27,875 bases of DNA from Perkinsus olseni (GCA_013115135.1 JABANP010000615.1:1-27875), one strand, 5' to 3'. Positions 17,380 to 26,197 are shown, numbered from the stretch's first letter. Translations and numbers: made by a program. The notes: a model not told the origin generated them from the sequence alone.

Positions 17380-18845
17380 AAGCGCCCGTGCTGCCTCGGG
17401 TCCATCAGAGTACGTCCAACAGGGCCAGAGAGTGCCGGTCTGCTTTCTTTCTGTCCTTTTCGTGCTTCCCTTTTCGACCGTCGGACCGACGGCGTCGGTG
17501 CGACGTCGTCGTTAAGTAGTGTCGCGGGGACTCCGCTGGCTCTCAGTGCCTCCATGAGTATGAATCGTAGCAGTATCACTTTGCCTTGAGGGGTCTTGAG
17601 TTTCCCTAGTCTCGAGGGCGTGAGGTGGTACGGTCGACTCTTGTTTTTCCCGCCGTACCTCGTTACTCGGTGTCACTCCTGACCTTCGCCTAACGTCCTT
17701 CCCCCTCGCCCCGGCGCCTCGATCTGCGTCCGAGCCTTGGGTTTGGGAGCCCGTGCTGCCTGCCCGACGAGGTGTCCTACGTTAGCGCAGCAGGAGATCC
17801 TCTTTCACCTGTCTCGAAACCTCTCCGGAAGGGCGTGCATCCATCCGATAACTCAAACGGCCACACCTGTGCCAACCGGTGGAATGACCATCGGCCGGGG
17901 CTGTCAATCCTGCTCACGGAGCGAGTCCGTCCGAGCCGCTATTTACTGTGCCAGTTCCGGAGTCCCGTGCCGCGCCCATCTGGCCCAGTAACCTGGAGGG
18001 CTTCCTCAACTCGTTTTCTCGGCCACGCCACCGTCCAGCGAACGCGTCGCCAGTCGTGCGTCGCTCCTGGCCGAGCCAGGACGTCGTCCTGAGGGCGGAG
18101 CCGTTTTCTGCACCTGTATTCTGCCGTGTAGAGTCCGCATTCATCCCCGGAGTCTGCCACCTCACTACCAACACGGTGTTGGCAACTCCTGAATATCACA
18201 CGGCACGCACCCTACTGTAGGGTCCCTACACGTGGGGTCGCCAGGGCCCAGACCTGCTGCGGACCTCAGCCCGGAGGCTCTTAGCACTTCTGCGACAACC
18301 TAGCCGGTGCTCGCGTTTTCCGAGGCGCGCTAGGCTCCCCACGAGCTCGAGAGTAAACCTAGTCGCAACGTCGGTCGTGCCCCTACATCAGGATGTGCCG
18401 AGGGTCGGTCGTACCCGTCCCCGTTGTCGGGTCACGAGTCGCGCTCCAGGGAACTCCAAGTACACGGCCACATCAAGTGCCGTTCGCTCGATGCAGTCGG
18501 GCGACGACTCCGGGCCCGAGGCTGCCACTAGTATCCTACTGAATCGCCTCAGTCGGAAGCGTCTCCTCAATTGTTGTCCACTCTGAGCCTTCGCTTTAGG
18601 CGCAGCCGTCCCCCACCATCCTGATCCTGATCCTGATCCTGATCCATCCTGATCCGCAGTTGATACTGTAGATACTTGGCGTCTCGGCGCGGGACGCGTC
18701 AGTTTACGCACCTGTGAGGCGTAGAGCAGTCCAGCGTGGGCCCCGGGCGCGGTTTTCTGTGACTCTCACGCCGCTATTGGCGTCTCCCCGCCGGTGCTCG
18801 ATGCACCACTCTCAACCTCCGATCTCCTCGACTGGGAGGGATTTG
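17380..18845. other. 3' region of the retrotransposon, no gene recognised
   Basis: About 1.45 kb between the recombinase stop and B1. Open frames up to 106 codons occur on both strands because of high GC, but none shows a domain. It holds the exact inverted repeat CCAACAC/GTGTTGG near 18168 and a hexamer microsatellite at 18618-18656. Confidence 0.6.
18618..18656. repeat. Hexanucleotide microsatellite (CTGATC)n
   Basis: Four consecutive CTGATC units followed by an interrupted one (catcctgatcc). Its period of 6 is unrelated to the 15-bp repeats. Confidence 0.9.
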
Positions 18846-19012
18846 GCGAGAGGTAGTTTGGTTCCTCGCGTGTCTGGTGAGCCATGGGCGACCAGTCACG
18901 GGGAACCGACCACCTTGCAGTCGCCGCCGGCCACAGGTCGCGGGTTCGTGTTTCGGGCTTCGTCCTGCGGCCAGCGGCTACTGCCCCCTCCCAAACTCGC
19001 AGATCAGAGGTT
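18846..19012 (+). repeat. Split direct repeat B1
   Basis: About 167 bp from gcgagaggtagtttgg to cagatcagaggtt. It matches B2 (19211-19377) with one or two substitutions (gggctt/aggctt). It lies directly before A2. Confidence 0.92.
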
Positions 19013-19015
19013 TCA

Positions 19016-19198
19016 ATCGGAGGAAAAGCGCGTCAGGCTTTTCCGTAGGTGAAACATCAGTCGGAGAGTTTTCTCCCTAATATCGCCTGACTCGGGCGCG
19101 CGCGTTTCTCATGCGTTTCGGTCTCTGCGTGCTGAGGCCTTGCCTTCCCCGGTGGCTATCATAGAACCTCTTGTTGGCTTGAGGTTCAGATTTTTTTT
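19016..19198 (+). repeat. Split direct repeat A2
   Basis: Second copy of A (atcggagg to T8). It sits between B1 and B2, as in PAT/Ngaro elements, where the B-A junction allows a full-length copy to be rebuilt. Confidence 0.92.
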
Positions 19199-19210
19199 AA
19201 CCGAGGTCTA

Positions 19211-19377
19211 GCGAGAGGTAGTTTGGTTCCTCGCGTGTCTGGTGAGCCATGGGCGACCAGTCACGGGGAACCGACCACCTTGCAGTCGCCGCCGGCCACA
19301 GGTCGCGGGTTCGTGTTTCAGGCTTCGTCCTGCGGCCAGCGGCTACTGCCCCCTCCCAAACTCGCAGATCAGAGGTT
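19211..19377 (+). repeat. Split direct repeat B2 (right end of element)
   Basis: Second copy of B, ending gaggtt; array sequence (ggaggcgcac) resumes at 19381. The 12 bases aaccgaggtcta link it to A2. Confidence 0.9.
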
Positions 19378-19446
19378 ACAGGAGGCGCACGGCTTCTAGC
19401 GACAGACACAGAAGCGCGCAAGCTTTCTCTATGAATTGTTTTTTGT

Positions 19447-19518
19447 GGCTGTGTGATATAGTGCTAGGATTCTCGCTTCGGGTGCGAGAGGTCTCGAGTC
19501 CGATTCTCGACTCAGCCC
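19447..19518 (+). pseudogene. tRNA-Pro(CGG), damaged class
   Basis: Carries the TGATATAGTGC and TCCGATT changes plus an extra D-arm change (GCTAGGAT). Anticodon 19479-19481. Confidence 0.85.
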
Positions 19519-19618
19519 GCGATTAGGTGTCTTGCCGCAGAGCACGGCCTATATAGTAGACGAGCATTTAAGATCACGGAGCTCACCGGGACCATGGAAT
19601 GAGATGTCTCTTCAGCAT

Positions 19619-19692
19619 GCTGGAATGGTCTAGTTGGTTATGACGACTGCCTCACACGCAGTAGGTCCCGAGTTCGACTTTCGGTTCCAGTA
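19619..19692 (+). tRNA. tRNA-Val(CAC)
   Basis: Anticodon 19653-19655. Stems pair, with a G:T closing pair in the T stem (TTCGG). Confidence 0.9.
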
Positions 19693-19821
19693 TTGCACCA
19701 TCATTCGAAATATGCGTTAGATCATGCGCCGTTTTGGAGTTGCTACCGCGTCTTCGAATGCGGACGGTTTCTAGCGACTGCTCCTGGGGCACCGAAGCCC
19801 CTGCTACATACACACCGGTGT

Positions 19822-19893
19822 GGCTGTGTGGTCTAGTGGTATGATTCTCGCTTTGGGTGCGAGAGGTCTCGAGGTCGATTCTCGACTCAGCCC
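19822..19893 (+). tRNA. tRNA-Pro(TGG), B-box change
   Basis: Anticodon 19854-19856. The T loop reads GTCGATT (T54 to G), which weakens the B box; the D arm is intact. Confidence 0.82.
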
Positions 19894-19993
19894 GCGATTA
19901 GGTGTCTTGCTGCTGATCACGTCCAGTAATGTAGACGGGCATATAAGATCACGGAGCTCACCGGGACCACGGAATGAGATGTGTCTCCAGCTT

Positions 19994-20067
19994 GCTGGAA
20001 TGGTCTAGTTGGTCGTGACGACTGCCTAACACGCAGTAGGTCCTGAGTTCGACTCTCGGTCCCAGTA
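19994..20067 (+). tRNA. tRNA-Val(AAC), TCCCAG subtype
   Basis: Anticodon 20028-20030. D loop GGTCGTGAC and acceptor TCCCAGT (A6:C67 mismatch); T stem CTGAG with one wobble. Confidence 0.85.
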
Positions 20068-20188
20068 TTGCACCATCATTCGAAATATGCATTAGATCAT
20101 GCGCCGAGTTGTAGTTGCTACGGCGTCTTCGGAGGCGCACGGCTTCTAGCGACAGACACAGAAGCGCGCAAGCTTCCTCTATGAATTG

Positions 20189-20194
20189 TTTTTT
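20189..20194 (+). terminator. B-type Pol III terminator (representative)
   Basis: T6 run ending 2 bp upstream of the damaged Pro gene at 20197 and about 120 nt after the Val gene. It is present in the B-type spacers, which lack the early TTTT. It could end Val read-through transcripts before the damaged Pro. Confidence 0.55.
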
Positions 20195-20196
20195 GT

Positions 20197-20268
20197 GGCT
20201 GTGTGATATAGTGCTATGATTCTCGCTTCGGGTGCGAGAGGTCTCGAGTCCGATTCTCGACTCAGCCC
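20197..20268 (+). pseudogene. tRNA-Pro(CGG), damaged class
   Basis: Same sequence as the copy at 9609; anticodon 20229-20231. Confidence 0.85.
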
Positions 20269-20368
20269 GCGATTAGGTGTCTTGCTGCAGAGCACGGCCT
20301 ATATAGTAGACGAGCATTTAAGATCACGGAGCTCACCGGGACCACGGAATGAGATGTCTCTTCAGCTT

Positions 20369-20442
20369 GCTGGAATGGTCTAGTTGGTTATGACGACTGC
20401 CTAACACGCAGTAGGTCCCGAGTTCGACTCTCGGTTCCAGTA
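20369..20442 (+). tRNA. tRNA-Val(AAC)
   Basis: Intact cloverleaf; anticodon 20403-20405. Confidence 0.92.
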
Positions 20443-20571
20443 TTGCACCATCATTCGAAATATGCGTTAGATCATGCGCCGTTTTGGAGTTGCTACCGCG
20501 TCTTCGAATGCGGACGGTTTCTAGCGACTGCTCCTGGGGCACCGAAGCCCCTGCTACATACACACCGGTGT

Positions 20572-20643
20572 GGCTGTGTGGTCTAGTGGTATGATTCTCG
20601 CTTTGGGTGCGAGAGGTTTCGAGTTCAATTCTCGACTCAGCCC
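20572..20643 (+). tRNA. tRNA-Pro(TGG)
   Basis: Anticodon 20604-20606. The T loop TTCAATT is a permitted R57 variant, shared with the copy at 22811. Confidence 0.9.
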
Positions 20644-20743
20644 GCGATTAGGTGTCTTGCCGCAGAGCACGGCCTATATAGTAGACGAGCATTTAAGATC
20701 ACGGAGCTCACCGGGACCATGGAATGAGATGTCTCTTCAGCTT

Positions 20744-20817
20744 GCTGGAATGGTCTAGTTGGTTATGACGACTGCCTCACACGCAGTAGGTCCCGAGTTC
20801 GACTCTCGGTTCCAGTA
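20744..20817 (+). tRNA. tRNA-Val(CAC)
   Basis: Intact cloverleaf; anticodon 20778-20780. Confidence 0.92.
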
Positions 20818-20946
20818 TTGCACCATCATTCGAAATATTCGTTAGATCATGCGCCGTTTTGGAGTTGCTACCGCGTCTTCGAATGCGGACGGTTTCTAGC
20901 GACTGCTCCTGGGGCACCGAAGCTCCTGCTACATACACGCCAGTGT

Positions 20947-21012
20947 GGCTGTATGGTCTAGTGGTATGATTCTCGCTAGGGGTGCGTGAGGTCTTGAGTT
21001 CGATTCTCGACT
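20947..21012 (+). pseudogene. tRNA-Pro lacking its 3' end
   Basis: About 10 bp (cagcccgcga) are deleted after ctcgact, removing the 3' acceptor strand. The anticodon loop is TAGGGGT, with A at the invariant T33 and GGG where the anticodon should be. It cannot mature. Confidence 0.88.
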
Positions 21013-21107
21013 TAGGTGTCTTGCTGCTGAGCACGGCCTGTAATGTAGACGGGCATTTAAGATCACGGAGCTCACCGGGGCCACGGAATGAGATGTCTCT
21101 TCAGCTT

Positions 21108-21181
21108 GCTGGAATGGTCTAGTTGGTTATGACGACTGCCTAACACGCAGTAGGTCCCGAGTTCGACTCTCGGTTCCAGTA
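21108..21181 (+). tRNA. tRNA-Val(AAC)
   Basis: Intact cloverleaf; anticodon 21142-21144. Confidence 0.92.
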
Positions 21182-21310
21182 TTGCACCATCATTCGAAAT
21201 ATGCGTTAGATCATGCGCCGTTTTGGAGTTGCTACCGCGTCTTCGAATGCGGACGGTTTCTAGCGACTGCTCCTGGGCCACCGGAGCCCCTGCTACATAC
21301 ACATCGGTGT

Positions 21311-21382
21311 GGCTGTGTGGTCTAGTGGTATGATTCTCGCTTTGGGTGCGAGAGGTCTCAAGTTCGATTCTCGACTCAGCCC
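21311..21382 (+). tRNA. tRNA-Pro(TGG)
   Basis: Anticodon 21343-21345. The T stem TCAAG/CTCGA has one A:C mismatch. Confidence 0.87.
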
Positions 21383-21482
21383 GCGATTAGGTGTCTTGCT
21401 GCTGAGCACGGCCTGTAATGTAGACGGGCATTTAAGATCACGGAGCTCACCGGGGCCACGGAATGAGATGTCTCCTCAGCTT

Positions 21483-21556
21483 GCTGGAATGGTCTAGTTG
21501 GTTATGACGACTGCCTAACACGCAGTAGGTCCCGAGTTCGACTCTCGGTTCCAGTA
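21483..21556 (+). tRNA. tRNA-Val(AAC)
   Basis: Intact cloverleaf; anticodon 21517-21519. Confidence 0.92.
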
Positions 21557-21685
21557 TTGCACCATCATTCGATATATGCATTAGATCATGCACCGAGTCG
21601 GAGTTGCTACGGCGTCTTCGGAGGCGCACGGCTTCTAGCGACAGACGCAGAAGCGCGCAAGCTTCCTCTATGAATTGTTTTTTGT

Positions 21686-21757
21686 GGCTGTGTGATATAG
21701 TGCTATGATTCTCGCTTCGGGTGCGAGAGGTCTCGAGTCCGATTCTCGACTCAGCCC
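21686..21757 (+). pseudogene. tRNA-Pro(CGG), damaged class
   Basis: Same sequence as the copy at 9609; anticodon 21718-21720. Confidence 0.85.
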
Positions 21758-21857
21758 GCGATTAGCTGTCTTGCTGCTGAGCTCTACCTATATAGTAGAC
21801 GGGCATTTAAGATCACGGAGCTCACCGGGACCACGGAATGAGATGTCTCTTCAGCTT

Positions 21858-21931
21858 GCTGGAATGGTCTAGTTGGTTATGACGACTGCCTAACACGCAG
21901 TAGGTCCCGAGTTCGACTCTCGGTTCCAGTA
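21858..21931 (+). tRNA. tRNA-Val(AAC)
   Basis: Intact cloverleaf; anticodon 21892-21894. Confidence 0.92.
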
Positions 21932-22060
21932 TTGCACCATCATTCGAAATATGCGTTAGATTATGCGCCGTTTTGGAGTTGCTACCGCGTCTTTGAATGC
22001 GGACGGTTTCTAGCGACTGCTCCTGGGGCACCGAAGCCCCTGCTACATACACACCGGTGT

Positions 22061-22132
22061 GGCTGTGTGGTCTAGTGGTATGATTCTCGCTTCGGGTGCG
22101 AGAGGTCTCGAGTTCGATTCTCGACTCAGCCC
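22061..22132 (+). tRNA. tRNA-Pro(CGG)
   Basis: Intact boxes and stems; anticodon 22093-22095. It differs from its damaged CGG neighbours only in the D arm and T loop. Confidence 0.92.
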
Positions 22133-22232
22133 GTGATTAGGTGTCTTGCTGCTGAGCACGACCTATATAGTAGACAGGCATTTAAGATCACGGAGCTCAC
22201 CGGGACCACGGAATGAGATGTCTCGCCAGCTT

Positions 22233-22306
22233 GCTGGAATGGTCTAGTTGGTTGTGACGACTGCCTAACACGCAGTAGGTCCCGAGTTCGACTCTCGGTC
22301 CCAGTA
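22233..22306 (+). tRNA. tRNA-Val(AAC), TCCCAG subtype
   Basis: Anticodon 22267-22269. D loop TTGTGAC; A6:C67 mismatch in the acceptor. Confidence 0.87.
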
Positions 22307-22435
22307 TTGCACCATCATTCGAAATATGCATTAGATCATGCGCCGAGTTGGAGTTGCTACGGCGTCTTCGGAGGCGCACGGCTTCTAGCGACAGACACAG
22401 AAGCGCGCAAGCTTCCTCTATGAATTGTTTTTTGT

Positions 22436-22507
22436 GGCTGTGTGATATAGTGCTATGATTCTCGCTTCGGGTGCGAGAGGTCTCGAGTCCGATTCTCGAC
22501 TCAGCCC
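22436..22507 (+). pseudogene. tRNA-Pro(CGG), damaged class
   Basis: Same sequence as the copy at 9609; anticodon 22468-22470. Confidence 0.85.
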
Positions 22508-22607
22508 GCGATTAGGTGTCTTGCCGCAGAGCACGGCCTATATAGTAGACGAGCATTTAAGATCACGGAGCTCACCGGGACCATGGAATGAGATGTCTCT
22601 TCAGCTT

Positions 22608-22681
22608 GCTGGAATGGTCTAGTTGGTTATGACGACTGCCTCACACGCAGTAGGTCCCGAGTTCGACTCTCGGTTCCAGCA
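22608..22681 (+). tRNA. tRNA-Val(CAC)
   Basis: Anticodon 22642-22644. The 3' acceptor ends CCAGC, turning the usual G1:T72 wobble into a G:C pair. Confidence 0.92.
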
Positions 22682-22810
22682 TTGCACCATCATTCGAAAT
22701 ATGCGTTAGACCACGCGCCGTTTTGGAGTTGCTACCGCGTCTTCGAATGCGGACGGTTTCTAGCGACTGCTCCTGGGGCACCGAAGCCCCTGCTACATAC
22801 ACATCGGTGT

Positions 22811-22882
22811 GGCTGTGTGGTCTAGTGGTATGATTCTCGCTTTGGGTGCGAGAGGTTTCGAGTTCAATTCTCGACTCAGCCC
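22811..22882 (+). tRNA. tRNA-Pro(TGG)
   Basis: Anticodon 22843-22845; T loop TTCAATT. Confidence 0.9.
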
Positions 22883-22982
22883 GCGATTAGGTGTCTTGCT
22901 GCTGAGCACGGCCTGTAATGTAGACGGGCATTTAAGATCACGGAGCTCACCGGGGCCACGGAATGAGATGTCTCTTCAGCTT

Positions 22983-23056
22983 GCTGGAATGGTCTAGTCG
23001 GTTATGACGACTGCCTAACACGCAGTAGGTCCCGAGTTCGACTCTCGGTTCCAGTA
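22983..23056 (+). tRNA. tRNA-Val(AAC)
   Basis: Anticodon 23017-23019; D loop AGTCGG with the GG pair kept. Confidence 0.9.
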
Positions 23057-23185
23057 TTGCACCATCATTCGATATATGCATTAGATCATGCACCGAGTTG
23101 GAGTTGCTACGGCGTCTTCGGAGGCGCACGGCTTCTAGCGACAGACACAGAAGCGCGCAAGCTTCCTCTATGAATTGTTTTTTGT

Positions 23186-23257
23186 GGCTGTGTGATATAG
23201 TGCTATGATTCTCGCTTCGGGTGCGAGAGGTCTCGAGTCCGATTCTCGACTCAGCCC
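23186..23257 (+). pseudogene. tRNA-Pro(CGG), damaged class
   Basis: Same sequence as the copy at 9609; anticodon 23218-23220. Confidence 0.85.
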
Positions 23258-23357
23258 GCGATTAGGTGTCTTGCTGCAGAGCACGGCCTATATAGTAGAC
23301 AGGCATTTAAGATCACGGAGCTCGCCGGGACCACGGAATGAGATGTCTCTTCAGCTT

Positions 23358-23431
23358 GCTGGTATGGTCTAGTTGGTTATGACGACTGCCTAACACGTAG
23401 TAGGTCCCGAGTTCGACTCTCGGTCCCAGTA
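23358..23431 (+). tRNA. tRNA-Val(AAC), weakened acceptor
   Basis: Anticodon 23392-23394. Acceptor GCTGGTA/TCCCAGT has a T:C mismatch; the anticodon stem has a G:T pair (GTAGT). Confidence 0.8.
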
Positions 23432-23560
23432 TTGCACCATCATTCGAAATATGCGTTAGATCATGCGCCGTTTTGGAGTTGCTACCGCGTCTTCGAATGC
23501 GGACGGTTTCTAGCGACTGCTCCTGGGGCACCGAAACCCCTGCTACGTATTCGGCGGCAT

Positions 23561-23632
23561 GGCTGTGTGGTCTAGTGGTATGATTCTCGCTTCGGGTGCG
23601 AGAGGTCTCAAGTCCGATTCTCGACTCAGCCC
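23561..23632 (+). tRNA. tRNA-Pro(CGG), class hybrid
   Basis: Anticodon 23593-23595. It has the intact A box (TGGTCTAGTGG) of one class and the T loop TCCGATT of the damaged class, suggesting gene conversion inside the gene. The B box is impaired. Confidence 0.75.
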
Positions 23633-23732
23633 GCGATTAGCTGTCTTGCTGCTGAGCTCTACCTATATAGTAGACGGGCATTTAAGATCACGGAGCTCAC
23701 CGGGGCCACGGAATGAGATGTCTCTTCAGCTT

Positions 23733-23806
23733 GCTGGAATGGTCTAGTCGGTTATGACGACTGCCTAACACGCAGTAGGTCCCGAGCTCGACTCTCGGTT
23801 CCAGTA
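23733..23806 (+). tRNA. tRNA-Val(AAC), T54 lost
   Basis: Anticodon 23767-23769. The T loop reads CTCGACT (T54 to C). Confidence 0.83.
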
Positions 23807-23864
23807 TTGCACCATCATTCGATATATGCATTAGATCATGCGCCGAGTTGTAGTTGCTACGGCG

Positions 23865-24922
23865 CACGGTGCGCCAAAAATTTAAGTGCCCCAAGATAAA
23901 AACGCCATATGTAAGAACATCCCCTGAGTCCGTTAAAAAAAGTTTCAGATCGATATTCGAAGTCAGTGGCTCAAACTTGCTCGACTAGATTTTTCATAGG
24001 GCTACAAAGAAAACACGGTCAGAGCTAGTATTATTGAAGCACCACAGCCCAATCCGCGCTCATAAATACTCCTCTACATGACGGCGTTTGCCAAGTTACC
24101 GTGTTTTGGTGGTCAATCTCACCCCTGTAGTCGATTTCGCGTTGATGCCTTAAGCTAACACGTGCTATCTGTGTGGTCACGCTGGCCAAGGCTTCCGTCC
24201 GGCAGTCCAGTCAGCTGATATCATCGGAAGTGTTATTGGTGTTCATCCGAACTTCGGATGGATTCCGAAAACTCGAATCATGGGGTATCTGCCCCAATTG
24301 CAGAATAGCTCTTGGTAAGGGAACTCGCTCTTGGATAGAGAAGTACATTCCTCGGGGCTTCATCCTGGAACAATGAGCCTAAGACTCTAAAGGGTGGATG
24401 GAAAAAACGTAGAAGTGGGTCGGGGCGCCCCAGTAACGATTCGAGCTATCTAGAGGCAGTGTCGATGAAGATTGGCGACAAACTGATTGAGTAATTCAAG
24501 AACCACCTCGCAAGCCGCAGCTCGCGGAGAGCTCGCAAGTCGGTACGGATGTCGCCTCAGGTCGCAGAATGGTTGCCTGCAAGTGGACTCCACCTAGTGG
24601 AGTCTCGGGTACTTCTAGTGCTGCATGTGGCAAGTCGTCCAACTCGTAGATTTGGGCGCGGATGATGAGGAGCACTAACTGTCCTCTGTACTTCGGCCTG
24701 CTGTATGATATCTTCTCACACGATAGCAAGAGTAGCGTTCGAAACACGAGTTAGCGAGGGTGAGTCGGGAGTCTTCGTAGCACAAAATTCAGTAGCCTTC
24801 GTTGAGCAAGTTTGAGCAACTGACTTCGAATATCGATCTGAAACTTTTTTTAACGAACTCAGGAGATGTTCTTACGTATGGCGTTTTTATCTTAGGGCAC
24901 TTTAATTTTTGGCGCCACCGTG
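23865..24922. mobile_element. Transib-like nonautonomous DNA transposon
   Basis: The 1058-bp element has about 121-bp imperfect terminal inverted repeats (23865-23985 and 24801-24922). They begin CACGGTG and read on through AAGATAAAAACGCCATA and GTTTCAGATCGATATTCGA. CGGCG occurs on both sides (23860-23864, 24923-24927) and once in uninterrupted units, so it is a 5-bp target duplication. CAC-starting termini and GC-rich 5-bp CGNCG-type duplications are hallmarks of the Transib superfamily (relatives of RAG1). The interior has no transposase: the longest frames are 67 and 83 codons with no recognisable domain. Confidence 0.8.
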
Positions 24923-24999
24923 CGGCGTCTTCGGAGGCGCACGGTTTTCTAGCGACTGCTCCTGGGGCACCGAAGCCCCTGCTACATACACACTGGTGT

Positions 25000-25071
25000 G
25001 GCTGTGTGGTCTAGTGGTATGATTCTCGCTTCGGGTGCGAGAGGTCTCGAGTTCGATTCTCGACTCAGCCC
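25000..25071 (+). tRNA. tRNA-Pro(CGG)
   Basis: Intact boxes and stems; anticodon 25032-25034. Confidence 0.92.
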
Positions 25072-25171
25072 GCGATTAGGTGTCTTGCTGCAGAGCACGG
25101 CCTATATAGCAGACGAGCATTTAAGATCACGGAGCTCACCGGGACCATGGAATGAGATGTCTCTTCAGCTT

Positions 25172-25245
25172 GCTGGAATGGTCTAGTTGGTTATGACGAC
25201 TGCCTCACACGCAGTAGGTCCCGAGTTCGACTCTCGGTTCCAGTA
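25172..25245 (+). tRNA. tRNA-Val(CAC)
   Basis: Intact cloverleaf; anticodon 25206-25208. Confidence 0.92.
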
Positions 25246-25374
25246 TTGCACCATCATTCGAAATATGCGTTAGATCATGCGCCGTTTTGGAGTTGCTACC
25301 GCGTCTTCGAATGCGGACGGTTTCTAGCGACTGCTCCTGGGGCACCGAAGCCCCTGCTACATACACGCCGGTGT

Positions 25375-25446
25375 GGCTGTGTGGTCTAGTGGTATGATTC
25401 TCGCTTTGGGTGCGTGAGATCTCGAGTTCGATTCTCCAATCAGCCC
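25375..25446 (+). tRNA. tRNA-Pro(TGG), decaying
   Basis: Anticodon 25407-25409. Mismatches in the anticodon stem (GCGTG) and T stem (CTCCA), and an altered acceptor junction (ATCAGCC). Probably poorly functional. Confidence 0.75.
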
Positions 25447-25546
25447 GCGATTAGCTGTCTTGCTGCTGAGCTCTACCTATATAGTAGACGGGCATTTAAG
25501 ATCACGGAGCTCACCGGGACCACGGAATGAGATGTCTCTTCAGCTT

Positions 25547-25620
25547 GCTGGAATGGTCTAGTTGGTTATGACGACTGCCTAACACGCAGTAGGTCACGAG
25601 TTCGACTCTCGGTCCCAGTA
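25547..25620 (+). tRNA. tRNA-Val(AAC), TCCCAG subtype
   Basis: Anticodon 25581-25583. The T stem begins ACGAG (A49:G65 mismatch) and the acceptor has A6:C67. Confidence 0.82.
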
Positions 25621-25750
25621 TTGCACCATCATTCGAAATATGCATTAGATCATGCGCCGAGTTGTAGTTGCTACGGCGTCTTCGGAGGCGCACGGTTTTC
25701 TAGCGACTGCTCCTGGGGCACCGAAGCCCCTGCTGCATACACACTGGTGT

Positions 25751-25822
25751 GGCTGTGTGATATAGTGCTATGATTCTCGCTTCGGGTGCGAGAGGTCTCG
25801 AGTCCGATTCTCGACTCAGCCC
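25751..25822 (+). pseudogene. tRNA-Pro(CGG), damaged class behind hybrid spacer
   Basis: Same damaged sequence as at 9609 (anticodon 25783-25785), but here the spacer just upstream is A-type (cactggtgtggctg), so the usual spacer-gene linkage is broken. Confidence 0.85.
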
Positions 25823-25922
25823 GCGATTAGGTGTCTTGCTGCAGAGCACGGCCTGTATAGTAGACGAGCATTTAAGATCACGGAGCTCACCGGGACCATG
25901 GAATGAGATGTCTCTTCAGCTT

Positions 25923-25996
25923 GCTGGAATGGTCTAGTTGGTTATGACGACTGCCTCACACGCAGTAGGTCCCGAGTTCGACTCTCGGTTCCAGTA
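25923..25996 (+). tRNA. tRNA-Val(CAC)
   Basis: Intact cloverleaf; anticodon 25957-25959. Confidence 0.92.
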
Positions 25997-26125
25997 TTGC
26001 ACCATCATTCGAAATATGCGTTAGATCATGCGCCGTTTTGGAGTTGCTACCGCGTCTTTGAATGCGGGCGGTTTCTAGCGACTGCTCGTGGGGCACCGAA
26101 GCCCCTGCTACATACACACCGGTGT

Positions 26126-26197
26126 GGCTGTGTGGTCTAGTGGTATGATTCTCGCTTTGAGTGCGAGAGGTCTCGAGTTCGATTCTCGACTCAGCCC
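26126..26197 (+). tRNA. tRNA-Pro-like with TGA (Ser) anticodon
   Basis: The whole gene matches intact tRNA-Pro, with good A and B boxes and stems, except that the loop reads TTTGAGT. Anticodon 26158-26160 is TGA, which would read UCA (Ser). It has no long variable arm, so it is not a serine tRNA by structure. Confidence 0.87.

Larger units (their letters stand above)
12168..19377 (+). mobile_element. PAT/Ngaro-type tyrosine-recombinase retrotransposon
   Basis: The 7.2-kb element has split direct repeats: A1 at the left, then coding, then B1-A2-B2 at the right. This is the arrangement known for PAT and Ngaro elements of the DIRS order. It encodes a gag-like ORF, RT, RNase H and tyrosine recombinase. 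It is inserted between cttc and ggagg of a B-type spacer without a visible target duplication, as expected of recombinase-mediated insertion. Stops, a frameshift and a 15-bp repeat insertion show it is defective. I saw no methyltransferase domain, which favours the Ngaro side. Confidence 0.9.
19381..23864 (+). repeat. tRNA array block 3 (Pro-Val units)
   Basis: Twelve units, with damaged and intact Pro genes largely alternating (from 21686 to 23561 strictly so, giving a 750-bp higher-order period). B-type spacers (hairpin GAAGC/GCTTC and a T6 run) precede damaged Pro. A-type spacers (hairpin GGGGC/GCCCC) precede intact Pro. It ends at CGGCG, the target of the Transib-like element. Confidence 0.95.

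Noticed and set aside
17737..18220. Possible extra gene downstream of the recombinase (84-106 codon frames)
   Set aside because: GC-rich sequence opens frames on both strands at once, with no domain, no clear start context and no repeat-element counterpart that I know.
24173..24747. Transposase within the Transib-like element
   Set aside because: Open frames of 67 and 83 codons are far below the several hundred residues expected and show no catalytic motifs.
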